Shown here one piece after another: positions 1 to 8,784 of a stretch of DNA of 64,000 nucleotides. Under the pieces are notes generated by a model that saw nothing but the letters and a program-made list of their open reading frames with translations, searched no databases and was not told where the DNA came from. The stretch is from Bacillus dicomae. Its GTDB lineage: Bacteria; Bacillota; Bacilli; Bacillales; Bacillaceae_G. A program made the translations under genes and the position numbers. Each line of letters begins with the position of its first letter. Within the stretch, counting starts at the first letter, position 1. The stretch is from NCBI RefSeq assembly GCF_006494425.1, contig NZ_VHIV01000007.1, forward strand, positions 124,001 through 188,000, read 5' to 3'.

Positions 1-1
1 A

Positions 2-1276
2 GAATCTACAAAAACTATTTTTTCGAACTCTATTACAAAACTTGTTGTTTTTATTTGTTGGCTCGCCATTCTAGCTGATGGATATGATTTAGGTATTTAC
101 GGTGCCGTTCTGCCAAAGCTCCTAGAAGACAAAAGCTGGGCACTTTCACCAGCTCACGCTGGTACAATTGCAAGCTATGCTTTATTTGGAATGTTTATTG
201 GCGCTATTCTAGTTGGAACCATTACCGATTTGATCGGACGAAAATGGACGCTTATATGCTGTTTAGCACTTTTTTCTATTACAATGGGCCTAGCTGCACT
301 TGCTCCTTCTCCCGAATTATTTGGGCTATGGCGATTTATCGGAGGAATTGGACTAGGCGGTGTTATTCCAACAGCCTCAGCACTTACTGTTGAATATTCA
401 CCAAAAAAGCGACAATCTTTTATTTATGCTCTTATGTTTACTGGCTATCCTTTAGGTATCGTGTTAGGCGCTATCTTGTCCATGTTTATGTTAGAAGATT
501 TCGGATGGAGAATTATGTTTGGCATCGGAATGATTCCACTACTCCTCATTCCTTTCATTATTCGTTATTTACCTGAATCCCTTCAATTTTTATTATCACG
601 TAATCGCCAAGAAGAAGTGGACCAAATCCTTAATCGTTTTCAAATTGAATTCTATGTGAAAGATGAAACTCATCAAACCCCATCTAATATACGAAGGAAA
701 AATGGATTTCTTACGTTATTCTCAAAAGAATACATAAAAGCAACGCTGCTTTTTTGGATCACTTATATAATGGGGATGTTTTTAATATACGGTTTAAATA
801 CTTGGTTACCTCAGATGATGCGACAGGCAGGATACCCTCTTGGATCTAGTTTATCATTTCTACTTATGCTAAATATTACTGCCGCTATCGGTGCATTATT
901 TGCTGGAGCAATCGCGGATCGTATAGGAGCTAAAATTGTTATTAGCATCTCCTATCTTATGGCAGCTATATGTATTGGACTATTAACAATAAAACCATCT
1001 ATTACAATCATTTATCTTTTAATTGGTCTTGCTGGAATTGGATCAGTCGGTATTACTCAAATATTAAATGCATATGTGACGCAATACTTCCCATCGCATA
1101 TCCGAGCTACTTCCTTAGGCTGGGGACTTGGACTTGGCCGAGTTGGTGCGATTGCGGGTCCTATTCTTGTCGGTATTATTATGACAATGCAATATGACTT
1201 AGCATGGAATTTTTATTTATTCTCATTTGCAGGTCTTCTCGCGGCTATATCTGTTTTCTTTATTCCTACAAAATAA
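2..1276 (+). CDS. MFS transporter, aromatic acid:H+ symporter-like (5' end cut)
   Basis: Membrane carrier of the major facilitator superfamily, probably importing an organic or aromatic acid with protons. The reading frame is open from base 2, so the start lies outside the window; the first internal ATG (191) is not the true start. Visible: the first-helix motif DGYDLGIYGAVLP, typical of the aromatic acid/H+ symporter family (PcaK/BenK type), the loop motif near codon 75 with DLIGRKW, the repeat of that loop (ADRIGAK) in the second half, and about eleven hydrophobic helices in what remains. Family placement is fairly sure; the substrate is unknown. It ends at a shared bidirectional terminator. 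Confidence 0.85.
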   Translation, partial: ESTKTIFSNSITKLVVFICWLAILADGYDLGIYGAVLPKLLEDKSWALSPAHAGTIASYALFGMFIGAILVGTITDLIGRKWTLICCLALFSITMGLAALAPSPELFGLWRFIGGIGLGGVIPTASALTVEYSPKKRQSFIYALMFTGYPLGIVLGAILSMFMLEDFGWRIMFGIGMIPLLLIPFIIRYLPESLQFLLSRNRQEEVDQILNRFQIEFYVKDETHQTPSNIRRKNGFLTLFSKEYIKATLLFWITYIMGMFLIYGLNTWLPQMMRQAGYPLGSSLSFLLMLNITAAIGALFAGAIADRIGAKIVISISYLMAAICIGLLTIKPSITIIYLLIGLAGIGSVGITQILNAYVTQYFPSHIRATSLGWGLGLGRVGAIAGPILVGIIMTMQYDLAWNFYLFSFAGLLAAISVFFIPTK

Positions 1277-1307
1277 AAAGAGCACAAACTCACTTGTGCT
1301 CTTTTTC
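1275..1307. terminator. Bidirectional terminator between convergent genes
   Basis: Stem AAAAAGAGCACAA / TTGTGCTCTTTTT with a short loop, A-rich on one side and T-rich on the other, so it can work both ways. The nucleotidyltransferase stop codon (1290-1292) lies inside the hairpin. Confidence 0.85.
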
Positions 1308-2072
1308 ATATGCTGCAAACAAAGTATTTCGAAACAATGTATTTAAAATCTCAATATCGATCCCTAATCCCTTTTCAATTCCTTTTACATATTGCTGATA
1401 GTAATGAATTTGTTCTTCTAAAAATTGATTCAACACCTCAATTTTTAATCCAACATCTAATTCAGTACCTGCCTTTTTCTTTATTAACAACTGTTCAATT
1501 TCATCTAATACGCTACGTTCTAATGATAATTCCGTAATCAATCGTTCGAATTCTACAGGGGGCAAAGTTGTTTTCTCCTCTAGCCACTTACAAGCTAAAA
1601 TAGGACGCAATACATAAAAGTACTTTTTCAATTTTACATTCTCACCTTGTAAAAATTCACGATAATTTTTTGAAGCCATGTGTAAATAATGATATATCGT
1701 CGCTTTTGGATCAAAATTCTTTTCGCTCATTTGCTGAAGCTGTTCTGGAAAATTAGAGTTTTTCGAATAAAAAATCGGTGATCGAATCCATTCGAGTAAC
1801 GCTGGATTTGATTTTGCGAATAGTTGTAGCGCCTTTTTAATATCCCATCCGCTTATATCTAAATCATCACTAATTGGATACTCAATTACATCTCGTTTCT
1901 CATGAATTGATAAATACCATTCTACCGAATGCATATAAACAAATCTAACATCATGATCACTATCTTTCGATGGAAATCCCCAAGCACGACTCCCTGATTC
2001 CACTGCAAATAAAACTTTCACATCATTCTCTTTTTCAATTCTTTCTAACTCCAACCTAATTTTCTCTATCAT
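1290..2072 (-). CDS. Nucleotidyltransferase domain protein (YcgL-like)
   Basis: Predicted cytosolic nucleotidyltransferase of the polymerase-beta-like superfamily. The first 45 residues carry the defining signature: GSRAWGF (Gly27-Ser28) followed by DSDHDVR with the metal-binding Asp39 and Asp41. The remaining 200 residues are helical, as in the B. subtilis YcgL family, and the 260-residue length matches that family from memory. The last codons run into the terminator shared with the MFS gene. It stands alone, about 120 bases downstream of the P-loop ATPase on the same strand. Substrate unknown: it could modify a small molecule, a protein or RNA. Confidence 0.8.
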   Translation of the reverse strand: MIEKIRLELERIEKENDVKVLFAVESGSRAWGFPSKDSDHDVRFVYMHSVEWYLSIHEKRDVIEYPISDDLDISGWDIKKALQLFAKSNPALLEWIRSPIFYSKNSNFPEQLQQMSEKNFDPKATIYHYLHMASKNYREFLQGENVKLKKYFYVLRPILACKWLEEKTTLPPVEFERLITELSLERSVLDEIEQLLIKKKAGTELDVGLKIEVLNQFLEEQIHYYQQYVKGIEKGLGIDIEILNTLFRNTLFAAYEKEHK

Positions 2073-2150
2073 TTCATACCCTCTCCATTTTTTGATTATT
2101 TCCTTGGAAATTCGACAAATATACTACTAAGTTTACTACATACTAAAATA

Positions 2151-2174
2151 GCTGTCAGAAAATTCCCGACAGCC
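2151..2174 (-). terminator. Weak hairpin after the duplicated P-loop ATPase
   Basis: Inverted repeat GCTGTC / GACAGC just past the stop of the upstream minus-strand gene, followed on that strand by TATTTTA. The stem is short, so read-through into the nucleotidyltransferase gene is possible. Confidence 0.45.
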
Positions 2175-2194
2175 TGCCAAAACTTCTTCTCTTT

Positions 2195-3313
2195 TTACTT
2201 GTTCTTTTCTGTTACACTAACGGCAATTCGTTCAAACTCTTTTTGAATCTCCTCTTTATATGCATCTACTTTTGAAAAATCCATAGCAGCAATATAAATT
2301 CGTTCTAATTTATCACGAACTGATTTCGCTTTCGCCAGGAAAGACATGGCCTCATTCATTTTTGCTTTATATTGAATGGAGACATCACGAATTTCCTCTG
2401 CATAATTCTCATCCGTCCCTGGTTTCACAATAAGGGCATACATATCTATAATTTCATCACCTTCGCGGCTCGGAAAATATTCATGTGGTGCCGTGCTATC
2501 AAAAATTGCAAACCCTAATTCTCTTACGATAACCATATCAAGACTATTTGGATCAAACCCACAATGATATACTTCAACTTCAAACCCTTTTTCTTCTGCT
2601 GCCTTAGCTAATTTTTTGAGCATTGTTGATTTCCCAGAGCCTGGGCGTCCTTTTATAAAATAACGATGTGGTAATCCTTCTGTTAAGTTAGGAACAAAAT
2701 CAACTGCTCCTTTCGGTGTAGCTGCTCCTAAAAATCGATGTTTCACAAGCGATTGTTTCCCGCTTTTATCTGTAAATAATTTCTGAATGAGCCGATCTGT
2801 TAGTTCATTTGCTTTATCAAAATCAATATTATCAATATATATTTTCTCCCACTCATCATGTATAATTAGTGCCTCGTTAAAACGAGCGTAAGCAGCTTGA
2901 AAAGCTTTGCTTGCTTCTGAAACAAATCGTTCAATTTCCACTTTCTGCTTTCTTAATTTATCTGAGTCCCAAGCAACCCCTAAATTGATATATTCCTCGA
3001 CAACTCCTGGCATTTTCGGCTCAATCACATGCGGTGATGTTCCATCAACAATTCCTACTTTTAACTTCGGGATAATGACACCATCAACCGATTTATTATC
3101 AGAAGAACAGTGTAAAAATTCAATATCATATCCTTTTTCACCCCATTCACGACCTATTGCCTTAATTAAAGAAGATTTCCCCGTTCCAGGTCCACCCTTT
3201 AAAATAAATAATCTGTTTAGCCCTTTTAAGTTCTCCTCATATAAATTATGAAACCCTCTAGCTGTATTTCCACCAGCATAATAATTCAATACATTCCCTG
3301 TCACTGCACTCAC
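2195..3313 (-). CDS. Tandem-duplicated P-loop ATPase (PRK06851-like)
   Basis: Predicted cytosolic NTPase made of two related halves. Each half begins with a Walker A loop: GGPGTGKSS at 40-48 and GRPGSGKST at 222-230. About 25 residues later each has an HC..D..S.D.VI segment followed by an FDSTAPH or VDGTSPH motif, so the protein is an internal duplication. No membrane segment or DNA-binding domain is visible. The family is conserved in Bacillus without an assigned role as far as I recall. It is preceded by a 5' region containing nothing obvious and is transcribed divergently from the riboswitch-cyclase unit. Confidence 0.75.
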   Translation of the reverse strand: MSAVTGNVLNYYAGGNTARGFHNLYEENLKGLNRLFILKGGPGTGKSSLIKAIGREWGEKGYDIEFLHCSSDNKSVDGVIIPKLKVGIVDGTSPHVIEPKMPGVVEEYINLGVAWDSDKLRKQKVEIERFVSEASKAFQAAYARFNEALIIHDEWEKIYIDNIDFDKANELTDRLIQKLFTDKSGKQSLVKHRFLGAATPKGAVDFVPNLTEGLPHRYFIKGRPGSGKSTMLKKLAKAAEEKGFEVEVYHCGFDPNSLDMVIVRELGFAIFDSTAPHEYFPSREGDEIIDMYALIVKPGTDENYAEEIRDVSIQYKAKMNEAMSFLAKAKSVRDKLERIYIAAMDFSKVDAYKEEIQKEFERIAVSVTEKNK

Positions 3314-3453
3314 TCCTTCGCAGCATTCTATTTACATAAGCTACAATATGCGAGCAACTTTATTTGGGTGAATACCTATTTTATATTGCACGAGAAAAGG
3401 AAATGAATTACAATTTAAACACAAAGAATATTCAGAATAGAAAACTTAATATG

Positions 3454-3566
3454 TCTTTATCAAGAGAGGCAGAGGGACCGGCCCTTTGAAGCCCAGCAAC
3501 CTCAGTTTATAAAAACTGAATAGGTGCTAATTCCTGCAAAATGCATTGCATTTTGAAAGATAAAAC
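3454..3566 (+). promoter_or_regulatory. SAM-I (S-box) riboswitch aptamer
   Basis: The core matches the S-box consensus: TATCAAGAGAGG, then GAGGGACCGGCCC, GAAGCCCAGCAACC, and a P3/P4 region with AGGTGCTAATTCC, closed by a P1 helix TTTATC/GATAAA. S-boxes bind S-adenosylmethionine and stop transcription when it is plentiful. A terminator hairpin (3582-3619) follows, so expression of the downstream cyclase should rise when SAM or methionine is short. Confidence 0.95.
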
Positions 3567-3581
3567 GTAACTATTGTGTGC

Positions 3582-3619
3582 AAAACTCATCTTTCTTGAT
3601 TATGAAAGGTGAGTTTTTT
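3582..3619 (+). terminator. Riboswitch-controlled terminator
   Basis: Stem AAAACTCATCTTTC / GAAAGGTGAGTTTT followed by a T run, 15 bases after the aptamer and just upstream of the cyclase ribosome binding site. Confidence 0.9.
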
Positions 3620-3651
3620 ATATTTCAAAACATATATTGGAGGTATTTAAA

Positions 3652-4284
3652 GTGAAAGTAATTGATCTATCACAAACGTTTGAAAACAATATGTCTCAAT
3701 TCCCTGGAACACCCAAAATCAATTTAGAAGCCATTACAAGCGTTGAAGAGACAGGCTACCAAGTTACAGATTTTCATTCTGTCGTTCATGTTGGCACGCA
3801 CTGCGATGCTCCTGCCCATTTCATTTCAGGCGCAACCACTATTGATCAATTACCCCTAGATCAATTCGTAGGCGAAGCAGTTCTTATTGATGTAACTCAT
3901 GTACAAGAACGAAAACTACCTAAGGAAGTGTTGTATAACGCTGACATAAAAGAAGGAGATATTGTCATTTTCCATTCCAACCTATCTAACAAATGGAATA
4001 CCGAAGCCTATGAGAAAGAAGCTTTTTATCTTTCTGAAGAATTAGCCGAAGCACTCGTTCAATTAAAAGTAAAATCTGTCGGTTTAGATTTTATTTCTCC
4101 TGACGAGGTAACGACAGAAACCTCACCGATTCATCACATACTACTTGGAAATAATATTTATTTAATTGAAAACTTAACAAACTTAAATGCGATTAACGCG
4201 ACACGTTTCTTTTTCTCAGCGGCACCTTTAAAAATTAAAGATAGTGATGGTGCCTTCGCAAGAGCATTCGCTGTAATTTTTTAA
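3652..4284 (+). CDS. Metal-dependent cyclase/hydrolase (kynurenine formamidase-like)
   Basis: Member of the COG1878 cyclase family, which includes metal-dependent amidases and lactonases such as kynurenine formamidase. The signature H46-VGTH50-C-D52-APAH56 supplies the metal ligands, and the 210-residue length is normal. I place the start at the GTG at 3652: TTGGAGG (3637-3643) is its ribosome binding site, with 8 bases between. The upstream in-frame TTG at 3637 would lie inside that site. The gene is alone behind a SAM riboswitch, so its substrate probably belongs to sulfur amino acid or SAM metabolism; that is inference. Tryptophan catabolism is less likely given the regulator. Confidence 0.85.
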   Translation: MKVIDLSQTFENNMSQFPGTPKINLEAITSVEETGYQVTDFHSVVHVGTHCDAPAHFISGATTIDQLPLDQFVGEAVLIDVTHVQERKLPKEVLYNADIKEGDIVIFHSNLSNKWNTEAYEKEAFYLSEELAEALVQLKVKSVGLDFISPDEVTTETSPIHHILLGNNIYLIENLTNLNAINATRFFFSAAPLKIKDSDGAFARAFAVIF

Positions 4285-4295
4285 ATAAATTCTAC

Positions 4296-4328
4296 AAAAA
4301 AAGCAAAGATCATCATTGACCTTTGCTT
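4296..4328. terminator. Terminator between convergent genes
   Basis: Stem AAGCAAAG / CTTTGCTT flanked by an A run on the left and T-rich sequence on the right. The stop codon of the PqqD-like gene (4313) lies inside it. Confidence 0.7.
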
Positions 4329-4696
4329 CTATATTTTTTATTTAAACTAAGAAAGAGTTGCTCGACACGAGGACGTACCCAAGCTAAATAATCTTTCTCT
4401 TTCTTCTTTGTACAAGCTATTTCTTCTCCATCTACCATTTCGACAAGCTCTAGCTCTAACAGTTGCCTCGTAAATGCTAACATATTTATTTCCTCGGCCG
4501 GATAATCTTCTTTTAATTTATCCTCAATTTCCCCCAATAAAAAACCGTCACGCATCATTGCCAATGCATCAATCCAAAGTGGCGGCATTTCATATTTTTC
4601 TCCTGTAATTGTATCTTTTACAATATAATTCTTTTGCTCTTTTCGAAATTGAATCGTGTGTAAGCATACAGTCGAATTTAATGTTAATTCCATCAT
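4313..4696 (-). CDS. PqqD-like (RRE-type) small protein, possibly a truncated remnant
   Basis: A 127-residue soluble protein. Residues about 12-90 have the layout of a PqqD-like winged helix: a beta hairpin (NYIVKDTITGEKYEM), a helix (LWIDALAMMRDG), then helices ending QLLELELVEMVDGEE. Such domains bind leader peptides in RiPP pathways and also form the N-terminus of M50-type membrane peptidases (YydH-like). Here the protein stops shortly after a WVRPRVEQLF segment, about where I recall the membrane domain beginning in those longer proteins. No peptidase, radical SAM or precursor peptide gene lies nearby. Fold assignment is by eye; function unknown. Confidence 0.6.
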   Translation of the reverse strand: MMELTLNSTVCLHTIQFRKEQKNYIVKDTITGEKYEMPPLWIDALAMMRDGFLLGEIEDKLKEDYPAEEINMLAFTRQLLELELVEMVDGEEIACTKKKEKDYLAWVRPRVEQLFLSLNKKYRSKGQ

Positions 4697-5283
4697 ACCA
4701 CCTCTTTCATCATATCTGCATAGAAAAAAGGATGCGCGTGCACCCCTTCTTTTCCTAACACTACCGAACCGTTACATGAATAACAAATCTCATGTCGATA
4801 TTTTCCTCCATTATAAACGAAGTATTTTATAAAAAAAACCCTTCTTGAAACATTTTATAAAATGTTTATATTTACACAACAAGAACACTTTTCTGAAAAA
4901 TATTTTCTTCTAGCACATTATGCCGTCGGTAAAAAATCTCCACTCCCGTTCCTATTTCTACGCTACTTTAAATCGTAATACTCCCTTGATACTCCTCAAT
5001 AATTTCAAGTGAAGCTTCCCTCTATATTACGCTGCATAACTTTCCATTAACTGCACAACATATAAAAGGATTTCTCCTATATTACACCATTCATAATTTG
5101 TTGACTTTGGTTTCCCTAACAAATCCGTTATTTTTTAAAAATTTGTTCATATAATTACTCACCATAATCAATACAAAAACTCTACATATTATCTCATTAA
5201 ATGATAAGGAAATTACGTTCCGGACAATATGTAACCTTATAACGCGAAAAGGAAGGAGATTTCCCCTTCCTTTTCGTCACAAC
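4697..5283. other. Gene-free stretch of about 590 bases
   Basis: AT-rich, with no frame longer than about 30 codons that has a ribosome binding site. It holds the upstream region of the PqqD-like gene on its left and a G/C-containing hairpin (AAGGAAGG...CCTTCCTT, about 5249-5275) just past the stop of the next minus-strand gene. The length suggests decayed coding sequence, but I could not reconstruct any. Confidence 0.5.
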
Positions 5284-6555
5284 TTATATCCATCTTACCC
5301 GATCATGTAGCAATCCATCCGTAAAATCATTTTCCCCCACTACAAAATCCTTCATATATAAATTCAAATATTCTCCGTACTTACTTTCTGTATTTAATAA
5401 TAATTCTTCTACATAATAGGCACCTTGTTTAAAGTTATCGAACAGTAAGCTACACAAGCCAGCATAAATCCCACATCCTACTTGGAAGTATGTCGCATTC
5501 GTTTTATATTTATGAAAAACTTGACTGCTATTCATCACGTTATACATATATGTCTCGCTATTTTCATAAACGAGTAATACACCTACTAGATCCTCGCCCG
5601 CAATCTCTTCTTCGGCTGGATTAAATACTTTACGATTCCAGTTCCATAGATCTTCTACCTTATTTAAATTCTGTCTAATTATATTTGTTGTATACTCGTT
5701 AATTCGGTAAAGAAACCCTACTTCCATGTTAAAGTTTTTCCCTAAAATTAAAACTTCCTCATGTGGCATCAAACAACCATAAAACTCTTTCTCTCCTAAC
5801 TTTACTTTATACTCTGAAGCATATACATCTTCATAAAAGTAAAGAGGACGATGATGACTCATATACATCGGATAACTCCATATCGCTTCATCTAGAAATC
5901 GCTCGACTGCCCATGAAGCATAAAGTGTATGGGGCTTTATAAGTGCTATATCATTCAAAAATGACGTATCATGTTCTACTATATAACATGCTCTTGGCTT
6001 TTCATTCGGGCGTTCCTTCATAAGTTCAACAACCATCCATTGAACAACACCTGGATTCATACCTGAGCCTATAATTGCTTTTGTATTTGTAAATTTCTCT
6101 TTTTCCTTCTCAAATCTCGTATATCTTTCCGTAAGCTGAAAGCCGATTAAACTATCGTCCTGATCTACTGCCTCATTTTCCAAAGCTGAATTAATATAAC
6201 AAATTCCAAGTTCATTACAACAGCTTAATACCCTGATCGTATCTGCCCCCGAAACATCAATAACAACACTCGTACTACTTTCTTTTAAATGCTTTTTAAA
6301 TGTCACTACATCTTGGAGGTCTATTTCGGATAAAAACAATTGATCTTTCAAATTTGGAAACAACTCGTCATAATACGTCCTATCTTTTTGTTTTATATCA
6401 ACCAAATGAAATGTAACATTCTTTATCACTTCATAAATCGGGTCTTTTTCATTTGCTATCGCTTGATTTAAAATCGCTAAAACTGCTTTTGCTGCTCCAC
6501 CAGCACTACCAAGTAATGTAATCGATAACGAATTTGGAAACTGCTCCACCAACAA
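5284..6555 (-). CDS. Saccharopine dehydrogenase / homospermidine synthase-like protein
   Basis: Predicted NAD(P)-dependent enzyme of 423 residues. The N-terminus shows a Rossmann-type strand-loop (SITLLGSAGGAAKAV, 11-25), followed by VVIDVSGADT near 95. Further on come GSGMNPGVVQWMV and HTLYASWAVE, which resemble the GxNPG region of homospermidine synthases and saccharopine dehydrogenase-like reductases. The family would suggest polyamine or amino acid chemistry. No other polyamine gene is adjacent. The start is an ATG, not confirmed by a strong ribosome binding site. Family placement is moderate, exact reaction uncertain. Confidence 0.6.
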   Translation of the reverse strand: MLVEQFPNSLSITLLGSAGGAAKAVLAILNQAIANEKDPIYEVIKNVTFHLVDIKQKDRTYYDELFPNLKDQLFLSEIDLQDVVTFKKHLKESSTSVVIDVSGADTIRVLSCCNELGICYINSALENEAVDQDDSLIGFQLTERYTRFEKEKEKFTNTKAIIGSGMNPGVVQWMVVELMKERPNEKPRACYIVEHDTSFLNDIALIKPHTLYASWAVERFLDEAIWSYPMYMSHHRPLYFYEDVYASEYKVKLGEKEFYGCLMPHEEVLILGKNFNMEVGFLYRINEYTTNIIRQNLNKVEDLWNWNRKVFNPAEEEIAGEDLVGVLLVYENSETYMYNVMNSSQVFHKYKTNATYFQVGCGIYAGLCSLLFDNFKQGAYYVEELLLNTESKYGEYLNLYMKDFVVGENDFTDGLLHDRVRWI

Positions 6556-6786
6556 AACCCCTTTAATATATTAGTTAAGCAGTTCTCCCTCAAAAAAATA
6601 AATTGAATACACCAAAAGATAGCTCGTACAGATTTTTTATCATTTAGCACAAGATTTCCTCTTTAATGATCACACTAACATATTTCTATTCAATTCATTT
6701 TTTCCCTCATATTCAAATCGAGCTAAACAAATAGGCTCGACCTTTTCTTCTGCATATAAAAGAAAAAGCCAGCCCTTTCAACTAGC

Positions 6787-7455
6787 TTACGGACAGTGGA
6801 CAGATTTTACATGTTGAATATTTACATACATTTTCGCGTCACGCGCTTTTAATATTTCAATATGCCCTTCATCAATCTTCGCCATCTTTCCGATTTTATT
6901 ATATTCCTCACCTAAATCGAACACCATGATTTTGCCAGACATTTTAATAAGTTGCTCTTCAAACGTTCGAGCTAACGTAATATTTAAGGGATTCACGGGG
7001 AGTTCATTTTTATTGAGGGCATAAGGCACTTGATTTTCTTTATACGGAATTAACCATTTCAAGTGTTTTAAAGATATATATACAGTTTTATAAACTGGAC
7101 TATAAAAAACAATATAATCGTTCATTACACTTGTAACATATCCATGTATGGGCGCATTTCCAGCTACATAAATTTCTGTAAAAATCCCTTTAGAAGTACT
7201 TAATACTTTCCTCAAAGAAATTGAAGGGGATTCTCTCTTAATTACAGAATCCACATCTGGTTTTGAGATTTCTTCATCATGTGGTCGTAAAAATTTATAA
7301 TATTGTACATGGTATAAAGATATATATACATAGTCTTGTCCATTGTAAAGAACAACGATATCATTTCCTACGTCTATTAATACACCTTTAAATCTTTTTT
7401 CACCGATTAATTTAACATATATATTTTCTCCAATACTTTTGTTTAACTCATTCAT
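6787..7455 (-). CDS. Spore coat-type protein with three barrel repeats
   Basis: A 222-residue protein built from three copies of a unit of about 45 residues: ENIYVKLIGEKRFKGVLIDV (from 9), a second starting FTEIYVAGNAPIHGYV, and a third starting GKIMVFDLGEEYNKIGKM. Each unit ends in a YISL.HV or VNIQHVKS strand. The same unit occurs twice in each of the two CotB-type proteins upstream on this strand, so this is probably a third coat or coat-associated protein. No signal peptide is visible. A gap of about 160 bases separates it from the next coat gene, so it may have its own mother-cell promoter, which I did not identify. Confidence 0.65.
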   Translation of the reverse strand: MNELNKSIGENIYVKLIGEKRFKGVLIDVGNDIVVLYNGQDYVYISLYHVQYYKFLRPHDEEISKPDVDSVIKRESPSISLRKVLSTSKGIFTEIYVAGNAPIHGYVTSVMNDYIVFYSPVYKTVYISLKHLKWLIPYKENQVPYALNKNELPVNPLNITLARTFEEQLIKMSGKIMVFDLGEEYNKIGKMAKIDEGHIEILKARDAKMYVNIQHVKSVHCP

Positions 7456-7617
7456 CTATATCCTCCTTCCTATGAATTTCTTCTTATCTGTCTTCCATTT
7501 CTAAAAAAATAATCAGGGCAAAGTTCTGTTTTAATAGTAAGGAATTCCTTTTCATACTATCGAAATAAGAAAGTGTTCTTCTCTTTCCCTCATAATGCCC
7601 CTCTTATTTATTAAACA

Positions 7618-8067
7618 TTATTCATCTTCATTCTTTTTACATTTAACTACTTGACTCACACTCTTAATATGAGACTTAACTACATAAATAACTTCATCGC
7701 CATTTACTAGTGTAATGCAGCCATGGTGTACCTCACTTAATAAACCTTCCACACACTCTGGACCGCCACGATTAATTTTTACCCACTTATACTTCAAGTC
7801 TTTTAATATATCTAAAAAAGTATCCTCATCAGAGCAGAAACATGAACTATAGCAATCGCCACATTTACTTTCTTTCACTTTCTTCACTAGACTCTTCACA
7901 TGTTTCAACTGATAATATACTAATTCACCATGAGGTAACTGTAACGTTAGATAATCTTTTCCTAACGATACGAGCTCACCAACTCGACTCTCTGGTCCAC
8001 GAAGGTTTACTTTTACAGTCTCACCAACTAAACATTTAATTTGATCACAGCATAATACATTCTCCAA
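7618..8067 (-). CDS. cotB: Spore coat protein, CotB-like (shorter paralogue)
   Basis: A 149-residue protein with two repeats: VKVNLRGPESRVGELVSL near 20 and VKINRGGPECVEGLLSEV near 95, each ending in LKHVKSL or KSHIKSVS. A Cys-rich linker (CGDCYSSCFC) sits between them. The RGGPE/HIKS pattern is typical of the CotB proteins of the B. cereus group, which are part of the outer spore coat. It follows the larger paralogue by 20 bases on the same strand and was probably formed by tandem duplication. Expected to be made in the mother cell late in sporulation; the promoter was not identified. Confidence 0.8.
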   Translation of the reverse strand: MENVLCCDQIKCLVGETVKVNLRGPESRVGELVSLGKDYLTLQLPHGELVYYQLKHVKSLVKKVKESKCGDCYSSCFCSDEDTFLDILKDLKYKWVKINRGGPECVEGLLSEVHHGCITLVNGDEVIYVVKSHIKSVSQVVKCKKNEDE

Positions 8068-8087
8068 TTTCGTATCCCCCTTTCTTA

Positions 8088-8603
8088 TTATCTTCCTCTA
8101 CTTGATTGTCTTTGTGCACGAGCACGACCTGAATTATCGCTACTTTCCTTACTATCGTCGCTCTCATCGCTCTCTCCGCATGCTAAAGCATTATAGTTAA
8201 CACTTTTAATATGCTTTATTGCAATTAATATAATTTCTTCTTTTACGATTAATGTTACGAAGTCACAAGAAACATCTTGCAAAATGCCTTCCACTTTCTC
8301 TGGACCGCCGCGATTAATTTTCACCCAGCAATATTTGAAACTTTCAAGTAGTGCTTCAAAATCTTCTGCACAGGCGCAATCTTCCCACTCACAATCACTT
8401 GATCCACATTCTTTCGCATTTTTTGTAATACTTTTTAGATGTTTAAGTTGATAGTAATAAAGCTCACCTTTTTCATTCTTTAATACGAAGTAGTCCTGAC
8501 ATACTGATATTATTGTTCCTTTTTGAGATTCTGGACCACCCCTGTTTACTCTCACAAAAGATCCAATTAAGTCTTTCAAAAAATCACAATGAAATAAACT
8601 CAC
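8088..8603 (-). CDS. cotB: Spore coat protein, CotB-like (longer paralogue)
   Basis: A 171-residue spore coat protein with two RGGPE repeats (VRVNRGGPESQKGTII near 18 and VKINRGGPEKVEGILQ near 93), each ending LKHLKSI or IKHIKSV. The C-terminal tail is polar (ESDESDDSKESSDNSG) and ends in an Arg/Ser/Gln-rich segment, as in B. subtilis CotB, whose tail is phosphorylated. The linker between the repeats is Cys-rich, suggesting disulfide cross-linking in the coat. It is the first gene of the coat pair, 20 bases upstream of its shorter paralogue. Confidence 0.85.
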   Translation of the reverse strand: MSLFHCDFLKDLIGSFVRVNRGGPESQKGTIISVCQDYFVLKNEKGELYYYQLKHLKSITKNAKECGSSDCEWEDCACAEDFEALLESFKYCWVKINRGGPEKVEGILQDVSCDFVTLIVKEEIILIAIKHIKSVNYNALACGESDESDDSKESSDNSGRARAQRQSSRGR

Positions 8604-8784
8604 GAGAAAACCCCTTCCATTAATTTATAAGCTTTTGCACTGATAGTATATGTATCTGTACAGGTTACGTTCTCTATGTTTGTCCTAGCTAGAAAAAAAT
8701 ATGCTTTTAACATGGTAGACTATTACCTATCAAACTCCCGAAAAATCCTAAGGCCCCTTTAAAACCTTGATATTTTGAGACAAA

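Noticed and set aside
4914-5010. Short plus-strand frame starting ATGCCGTCGG
   Set aside because: About 30 codons and no ribosome binding site.
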